Shown: in pieces, positions 59,345 through 64,000 of the stretch
Position numbering within the stretch: position 1 is the first letter of the stretch
How the letters are laid out: every line of letters begins with the position of its first letter
NCBI RefSeq assembly: GCF_000518685.1
Contig: NZ_JAEB01000001.1
Span: 186,001-250,000, forward strand
Length of the DNA stretch: 64,000 nucleotides
Direction: 5' to 3'
DNA from: Eubacterium xylanophilum ATCC 35991
GTDB lineage: Bacteria > Bacillota > Clostridia > Lachnospirales > Lachnospiraceae
Made by a program: the position numbers and the translations under genes
The notes under the pieces: model-generated
Database searches by the model: none
What the model was told of the DNA's origin: nothing
Seen by the model: the letters and a program-made list of their open reading frames with translations, nothing else

Positions 59345-60529
59345 ATGATAGCAAAGAAAATGGAAGGCCTTGTAAAGGGCAGCAGTGTTATTAGAGCGAT
59401 GTTTGAAGAGGGAAAGAAAATGGCGAAGAAATATGGTGCAGAGAATGTGTATGATTTCAGTCTTGGAAATCCAAGTGTGGCACCACCGGAAGATGTCAAA
59501 AGAGCATTTGTAGAGGAAGTCGAGAATGAAGATCCAACTTTCCTTCATGGTTATATGAGCAACACGGGCTATGAAGATGTAAGGGCTGCTATTGCAGAGC
59601 ATATCAATGAGCTCCACGGCACAAAGTTCGACGGTGGAAATATCATTATGACAGTTGGTGCAGCGGGAGGCCTCAATGTTGTTCTGAGAAGTTTGGTTGA
59701 TCCGGATGACGAGGTAATGGTAATTGCACCTTACTTTGGCGAGTATGATAACTATGTGGCTAATGCCAACGGCAAAGTGGTTGTTGTTGCACCTAATCCA
59801 CCATCATTCCAGCCTAATTTGGATGAGTTTGAGGAGAAAATCACAGCGAGAACTAAGGTTGTTATAATTAATACTCCTAACAATCCTACAGGTGTAGTAT
59901 ATTCTGAAGATACACTCAAGAAGATGGGAGAAATCCTTGAGGCAAAGGGCAAGGAGTTCGGAACTGATATCTATCTCTTGTCAGATGAACCATACCGTGA
60001 GTTGGTATACGACGGAGTAGAGGTTCCATATGTGACAAAGTACTATGCCAATACTATTGTTGGATATTCATACAGTAAATCTCTTTCTCTTCCCGGCGAG
60101 AGAATTGGCTACTTGGTAATTCCGTCAGAGGTTGCGGATTTTGAGTCTGTATATGCGGCATGTGGCGTTGCAACAAGAATTCTTGGATTTGTAAATGCGC
60201 CTTCTCTTCAGCAGAGAGTTATCATGAAGTCATTGAAGTCTTCAGTGGACGTATCAATATATGAGAAGAACAGAAATCTTTTGTTAGATCATCTCAAAAA
60301 GCTTGGATTTGAAGTTGCTACACCTTCCGGAGCATTTTACCTATTTGTAAAATGTCTCGAAGAGGACGATAAGGCATTTGCAAACAAGGCCAAAGAGGAA
60401 AATATTCTCGTGGTTCCGGGAAGCACATTTGGATGCAAGGGATATGTTAGAATTGCATACTGCGTTGATTATAAGATGATTGAACGCGCTTTGCCGGCGT
60501 TTGAGCGCCTTGCAGCAAAGTATAAGTAA
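59345..60529 (+). CDS. PLP-dependent aminotransferase (aspartate-type, class I/II)
   Basis: 394 residues, fold type I. Transfers amino groups between amino acids and 2-oxo acids. PLP lysine Lys245 in YSYSKSLSLPGERIGY, Asp214 in LLSDEPYRELVYDG, NTPNNPTGVVY for substrate carboxylate and ring binding, GAAGGLNVVLRSL for phosphate. Substrate not certain; aspartate or aromatic amino acids are usual for this subgroup. AAAGGAGAATTTTT precedes the ATG. It sits 12 bp after clpX and 23 bp before hisC, so the three genes probably share a message. Confidence 0.92.
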   Translation: MIAKKMEGLVKGSSVIRAMFEEGKKMAKKYGAENVYDFSLGNPSVAPPEDVKRAFVEEVENEDPTFLHGYMSNTGYEDVRAAIAEHINELHGTKFDGGNIIMTVGAAGGLNVVLRSLVDPDDEVMVIAPYFGEYDNYVANANGKVVVVAPNPPSFQPNLDEFEEKITARTKVVIINTPNNPTGVVYSEDTLKKMGEILEAKGKEFGTDIYLLSDEPYRELVYDGVEVPYVTKYYANTIVGYSYSKSLSLPGERIGYLVIPSEVADFESVYAACGVATRILGFVNAPSLQQRVIMKSLKSSVDVSIYEKNRNLLLDHLKKLGFEVATPSGAFYLFVKCLEEDDKAFANKAKEENILVVPGSTFGCKGYVRIAYCVDYKMIERALPAFERLAAKYK

Positions 60530-60552
60530 AGTGGAAAATAGGAGATGATAAA

Positions 60553-61635
60553 ATGTCAAGTAATAATACAGATAATGTCGTCACACCGGCTTTTGTGAAA
60601 AATTTCCGCAAAGTGACACCCTATACACCGGGGGAGCAGCCACAGCGCAAGGTTATAAAGCTAAACACCAATGAGAATCCATATGGACCCGCTCCGGGAG
60701 TTGAAAAGGTGAGAAATGGCATCGATATCGATGTTCTGAGATTGTATCCGGAGCTTGAATCTGCCTCTCTCTCTGCGGCCATAGCCGAGTATCACGGAGT
60801 TCCATATGAGAAAGTTTTTGCCGGAGTTGGCTCGGATGATGTTCTCTCTATGGCGTTTCTTACTTTCTTTAATTCGGAAAAACCGATTGTATTTCCGGAT
60901 ATCACATACTCATTCTATCCGGTTTGGGCTAATGTGTACAAAATTCCTTATAGAGAGATTCCTCTGAAATCCGATTTTACAGTGGATGAGAATGATTATT
61001 TTTGTGAGAATGGTGGAGTGGTAATCGCCAATCCCAACGCGCCTACTTCCATATCTATGCCTCTCGACAAAGTTGAGAAGATAATTCGTGAGAATAGGGA
61101 CGTTGTAGTTATCATAGATGAGGCTTATGTCGATTTTGGCGGCGAGACAGCTCTTGGGTTGGTGGATAAGTATCAGAATTTGTTGGTTGTCAGAACATTT
61201 TCGAAGTCAAGATCTATGGCTGGTGTGAGAATCGGATATGCTATTGGAAGTGAGATACTGATCAAAGCTCTGAAGGATGTAAAGGAGTCTGTGAATTCCT
61301 ATACGATTAACACGGAGTCTATCAAGATGGGTATCGCCTCTATTCAAGATGAGGATTACTTTGTAGAGAAAGTCAATCAGGTTGTGGAGACAAGAAAGTG
61401 GACCGCGTCAGAACTCGAAAAACTTGATTTTAGGGTGCTTGACTCTTCGTCCAACTTCCTGTTCGCCTCTCACGCTAAAATGCCTGCAAAGGACATATTT
61501 GAGCGTCTGAAGGAAAAGGATATATTTGTCAGATACTTTACCAAAGAAAGGATCGACAATTATCTTAGAATTACCATTGGTACCGGGAAAGAGATGGAGT
61601 TGTTTATCGAAGCCTTAAAAAGTATTATAGAATAA
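60553..61635 (+). CDS. hisC: Histidinol-phosphate aminotransferase
   Basis: 360 residues. Converts imidazole-acetol phosphate and glutamate to histidinol phosphate. Seen: KLNTNENPYGPAPGV, LRLYPELES, GVGSDDVLSMAF, ANPNAPTS, IIDEAYVDFGG and PLP lysine Lys218 in VVRTFSKSRSMAGVRIGYAIG (split), with FLRITIG-type end YLRITIGTGKEME. No other his genes are beside it, so it is a stand-alone copy; some relatives use such copies also for tyrosine or phenylalanine. Confidence 0.93.
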   Translation: MSSNNTDNVVTPAFVKNFRKVTPYTPGEQPQRKVIKLNTNENPYGPAPGVEKVRNGIDIDVLRLYPELESASLSAAIAEYHGVPYEKVFAGVGSDDVLSMAFLTFFNSEKPIVFPDITYSFYPVWANVYKIPYREIPLKSDFTVDENDYFCENGGVVIANPNAPTSISMPLDKVEKIIRENRDVVVIIDEAYVDFGGETALGLVDKYQNLLVVRTFSKSRSMAGVRIGYAIGSEILIKALKDVKESVNSYTINTESIKMGIASIQDEDYFVEKVNQVVETRKWTASELEKLDFRVLDSSSNFLFASHAKMPAKDIFERLKEKDIFVRYFTKERIDNYLRITIGTGKEMELFIEALKSIIE

Positions 61636-61636
61636 A

Positions 61637-61735
61637 GGACTGTCGCACTAAGATAATCTAAAAACAAGAAGTGACCAACCGACTTGAGATATGGCGCATT
61701 TGTACCAAAGTCTCTCGCTGGTTGGTCACTTTTTT
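61637..61735 (-). repeat. Long imperfect hairpin element, copy 2
   Basis: Minus-strand relative of the element at 7028-7130. GTGACCAACC and GGTTGGTCAC form the main stem; GAGACTTT and the GACTTGAGA arms lie further in. The left end reads GGACTGTCGCACTAAGA, close to the terminal repeat of the 6270-7130 block. It also stands where a terminator for hisC is expected (plus strand ends in seven T). Confidence 0.7.
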
Positions 61736-61757
61736 TATTATATATAAGTTTTAGACT

Positions 61758-61784
61758 AAAAAAGACCGCCAAAAACTGACGGTC
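61758..61784 (-). terminator. Terminator of the tRNA cluster
   Basis: Minus strand GACCGTCA and TGGCGGTC around GTTTT, then six T. Confidence 0.8.
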
Positions 61785-61793
61785 GAATAATCT

Positions 61794-61865
61794 CTGGGCT
61801 AGCTGGATTCGAACCAGCGAATGTAGGAGTCAAAGTCCTATGCCTTACCCCTTGGCGATAGCCCA
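61794..61865 (-). tRNA. tRNA-Gln (TTG)
   Basis: Acceptor TGGGCTA / TAGCCCA, anticodon stem TAGGA / TCCTA with loop CTTTGAC, T-arm GGTTCGAATCC, discriminator G. Last in a five-tRNA unit. Confidence 0.95.
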
Positions 61866-61893
61866 ATATTCATAATAATCCCAAATAGGAAAG

Positions 61894-61968
61894 GGTGGGT
61901 AATGGGATTCGAACCCACGGCCTTCAGAGCCACAATCTGACGCGCTAACCAACTGCGCTATACCCACC
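61894..61968 (-). tRNA. tRNA-His (GTG)
   Basis: Acceptor GTGGGTA / TACCCAC with an extra 5' G paired to discriminator C, the histidine identity mark. Anticodon stem TCAGA / TCTGA with loop TTGTGGC. Confidence 0.95.
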
Positions 61969-61973
61969 ATAAT

Positions 61974-62047
<74 letters not shown>

Positions 62048-62138
62048 ATATTTGTTGAATATACTATCTCCTCAATAGGCGGTAAGTATTAAAATATACA
62101 TCTCTGAATAGTTCTTACTACATCCAAAAATGTAAAAA

Positions 62139-62209
62139 AGCGGGTGATGGGAATCGAACCCACGTATCCAGCTTGGAAGGCTGGTGTTCTACCATTGAAC
62201 TACACCCGC
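62139..62209 (-). tRNA. tRNA-Gly (TCC)
   Basis: Acceptor GCGGGTG / CACCCGC, anticodon stem CCAGC / GCTGG with loop CTTCCAA, T-arm GGGTTCGATTCCC. Confidence 0.95.
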
Positions 62210-62289
62210 ATGGACTGCCGTGTTTACAGCAATGAAATTTTTAAAATGTCGAATGTAATGGAATCATATACTTCATGTTCACATTAAAG

Positions 62290-62364
62290 TCGGGGTGACA
62301 GGATTCGAACCTGCGGCCTCCTGATCCCAAATCAGGCGCTCTAGCCAAGCTGAGCCACACCCCG
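62290..62364 (-). tRNA. tRNA-Pro (TGG)
   Basis: Acceptor CGGGGTG / CACCCCG, anticodon stem CCTGA / TCAGG with loop TTTGGGA, T-arm GGTTCGAATCC, discriminator A. First of the cluster. Confidence 0.95.
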
Positions 62365-62407
62365 TCACGACATTTTTTTGTGTGTGTTTTGTCACAACGC
62401 AATATCA

Positions 62408-62436
62408 ATATTATCATATGGATTTTGTTTTGTCAA
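62408..62436 (-). promoter_or_regulatory. Promoter of the five-tRNA cluster
   Basis: Minus strand TTGACA (62436-62431) and TAATAT (62413-62408), 17-bp spacer, 44 bp before tRNA-Pro. Confidence 0.85.
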
Positions 62437-62525
62437 CTTATTTTTGAAAAAAAATTTAAAAAATTTCAAGTTTTTTTGTCAGGAGCACAGAAAAGCTCCA
62501 TTTTGCGCGGCTTTTTATGAAAAAT

Positions 62526-62554
62526 TTGCAGAATATTCTGATTTGTGATAAAAT
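62526..62554 (+). promoter_or_regulatory. Promoter of the 62614 gene
   Basis: TTGCAG (62526-62531) and TAAAAT (62549-62554), 17-bp spacer. Confidence 0.7.
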
Positions 62555-62613
62555 AGTTTAGTAACAGCCTGCGGGTTTGCTACATAGATATAGTAAAACT
62601 ATGGAGGAACACG

Positions 62614-62886
62614 ATGAAAGTTTTTAATGAAAAGGAAATGGAAAAGGAGAAAGAAATGCAGGTTAGGGAGACTAACCATGCTAGACTTCTCAAGATGTGT
62701 CCTATATGCGGATACCGCGAAGAGGTAGATGATTATAACAAGGATGACGAGATCTGTGAAAAGTGTGGAAAGAGCACATATACTTTTAGAAGCGTCAAGA
62801 GTATCAGGAAAGTATTTGTAGGTGAACTTGAGAAAGAGCGCAGAGAGAAAGCAGAGAGAAGACCTAATCGAGATAGAAGAAGATAG
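62614..62886 (+). CDS. Small zinc-ribbon protein of unknown function
   Basis: 90 residues, ATG after ATGGAGGAACACG. A charged helical start (NEKEMEKEKEMQVRETNHAR), then two CXXC knuckles (CPICGYREEV and CEKCGKSTYTF), then an Arg/Glu-rich basic tail ending RPNRDRRR. This pattern suggests a cytosolic nucleic-acid-binding or ribosome-associated protein, but no family can be named. Own promoter; 68 bp before the next gene. Confidence 0.75.
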   Translation: MKVFNEKEMEKEKEMQVRETNHARLLKMCPICGYREEVDDYNKDDEICEKCGKSTYTFRSVKSIRKVFVGELEKERREKAERRPNRDRRR

Positions 62887-62954
62887 TGCTTGGGAACTCA
62901 GTGTGCGAACATTTTTCTTTATATCTTATAAAAATACAACATTAGGAGAATGTT

Positions 62955-64000
62955 ATGTCTAAGAAAAAATCCAGTAAAAATAACATAACTAAGAATGTCA
63001 GGAAGCCGGTTAAGGCAGAGGTTATGCCTAAGGAGGACAAGAGTATTCTGTCGCTCTTGCCAATTATCTTTGCCCTTGCTGTGATACCGTTGGTGGTGCT
63101 GACTAAGGATTATACAACTAATCTGACGGGATATATCTGGTTTCAAGCTACAGAGATTAATCAGATTGATTCCTTTGAGTATACTAAGAGTGTTCTGGTC
63201 ATTATTGTGGGCTTGATTTCAGCCATAATGATTGCCAGCAGGATGCTTGGATTGTGGGGCAAGAAGAGTGTGCTGGAGGGAAGAGATAAGCTTGTATACA
63301 TATTTGCGGGTATATATAGTTTATTTGTGATTTTATCATCCCTATTTGCAAAGCAGAAGGATTTGGCATTTGGAGGCGGAGGCTACAATCAGTGGCAGTC
63401 TATGTGGGTACTGCTTGGATATGTAATGCTTTTTTTGGCCGCATATACGGTTTTGACAAGTGAGCATAAGGTATATACGCTGCTCAAGTGTTTCATGGTT
63501 TCTACGGCCGTTATAGGGCTTGTAGGCGTATTGCAGACTGCGGGGCATAATCCTCTTGCGTTTGAGTTTATACAGAAGATTATGACTAGCCAAAGTAGCG
63601 TTAACAAGATATCGTTTAGCCAGGAGTTTTCCCAGGTCATACTGACTTTCAACAACCCTAATTACAGTGGTGTATACCTGTCAACGGTGATACCTTTGGT
63701 GGGGGCGATTGCCTTCATACTTCCGAAGGAGTTGGAGGGAGTCAGTCACAAGTGGATTCTATCACCTGTTTTTGCGGGAATCGTGGAAGCAGAGCTACTT
63801 GTGTCTCTCGTTGGAGCGGAGTCCTCTGCATCTGCCATCACCTTGGCAGTTTGTATAATTATAGCTGTGGCAACTGTGACAATCATAAAAATATCTACTA
63901 TGTTGACTGACAAGATCAAAGTTTTCGCAATTATAGGCGGGGCAGTGATTGTGATTGCCATAGGTCTTTTTGGTGCGGTGAATTCCACGATAGGAAAGCA
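62955..64000 (+). CDS. O-antigen-ligase-like polytopic membrane protein (3' truncated by window end)
   Basis: 348 residues to the window edge with no stop. ATG 62955 follows AGGAGAATGTT. Basic start (MSKKKSSKNNITKNVRKP), then membrane segments LLPIIFALAVIPLVVL, VLVIIVGLISAIMIAS, YIFAGIYSLFVILSSLF, WVLLGYVMLFLAAYTVL, AVIGLVGVLQTAG, VYLSTVIPLVGAIAFIL, ITLAVCIIIAVATVTII and VFAIIGGAVIVIAIG. The segment FNNPNYSGVYLS resembles the conserved NPN-G loop of Wzy/O-antigen-ligase proteins. Likely polymerises or attaches a surface polysaccharide, perhaps the one started by the transferase at 54024. Confidence 0.75.
   Translation, partial: MSKKKSSKNNITKNVRKPVKAEVMPKEDKSILSLLPIIFALAVIPLVVLTKDYTTNLTGYIWFQATEINQIDSFEYTKSVLVIIVGLISAIMIASRMLGLWGKKSVLEGRDKLVYIFAGIYSLFVILSSLFAKQKDLAFGGGGYNQWQSMWVLLGYVMLFLAAYTVLTSEHKVYTLLKCFMVSTAVIGLVGVLQTAGHNPLAFEFIQKIMTSQSSVNKISFSQEFSQVILTFNNPNYSGVYLSTVIPLVGAIAFILPKELEGVSHKWILSPVFAGIVEAELLVSLVGAESSASAITLAVCIIIAVATVTIIKISTMLTDKIKVFAIIGGAVIVIAIGLFGAVNSTIGK

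Overview
The window looks like a chromosomal segment of a low-to-mid GC Gram-positive anaerobe of the Lachnospiraceae (Clostridia), close in style to Butyrivibrio, Pseudobutyrivibrio or Lachnospira. This is inferred from gene order and protein character, not from a database search. Supporting points are an alpha operon that continues rplQ, two ECF-type ATPases, ecfT, truA; infC with an apparent ATT start; mrnC; consensus sigma-A promoters with 17-bp spacers; secreted proteins with very lysine-rich Ig-like modules; and two GH10 xylanases.

Layout. 1-2948: end of a surface protein, a sodium:dicarboxylate-family symporter, and an overlapping gene for a membrane-anchored lysine-rich protein. 3166-6188: two duplicated BspA-like leucine-rich-repeat lipoproteins, each preceded by the same short C-terminal gene remnant. 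6270-7130: a gene-free block bounded by a 14-bp inverted repeat that holds six tandem 73-bp hairpins. 7157-10168: thiE, thiD and thiC on the minus strand behind a TPP riboswitch. 10541-15946: a 1195-residue secreted subtilase and a membrane-anchored beta-propeller. 15966-22350: rpmJ, rpsM, rpsK, rpsD, rpoA, rplQ, an ECF module whose ATPases have lost key catalytic residues, and truA. 22437-25898: a large surface adhesin-like protein. 25998-32324: tRNA-Val and tRNA-Met, ispF, rlmB, tRNA-Thr, a P-type ATPase, a tandem hairpin array, the infC-rpmI-rplT operon with leader attenuator, a multibranched structured region, and tRNA-Leu.

32441-42922 holds mrnC and then a xylan-binding and xylan-degrading surface cluster: two carbohydrate-binding-type proteins and two GH10 xylanases. 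43024-46867 has mscL with a zinc ribbon, and carB. 47047-50142 has xylulokinase and an L-fucose-isomerase-family enzyme on the minus strand, which could carry xylan-derived pentose into central metabolism. 50333-55454 has an unknown protein, tRNA-Leu, a MATE pump, a secreted metallo-beta-lactamase-fold protein and an exopolysaccharide priming transferase. 55856-61635 has htrA, clpX, an aminotransferase and hisC. 61794-62364 is a five-tRNA cluster, followed by a zinc-ribbon protein and a truncated O-antigen-ligase-like membrane protein.

Across the window, 13 full copies of one ~45-bp intergenic element recur. Its inner hairpin shows compensatory changes. Together with three other hairpin families and the degenerate ECF ATPases, it is the least explained part of the sequence.
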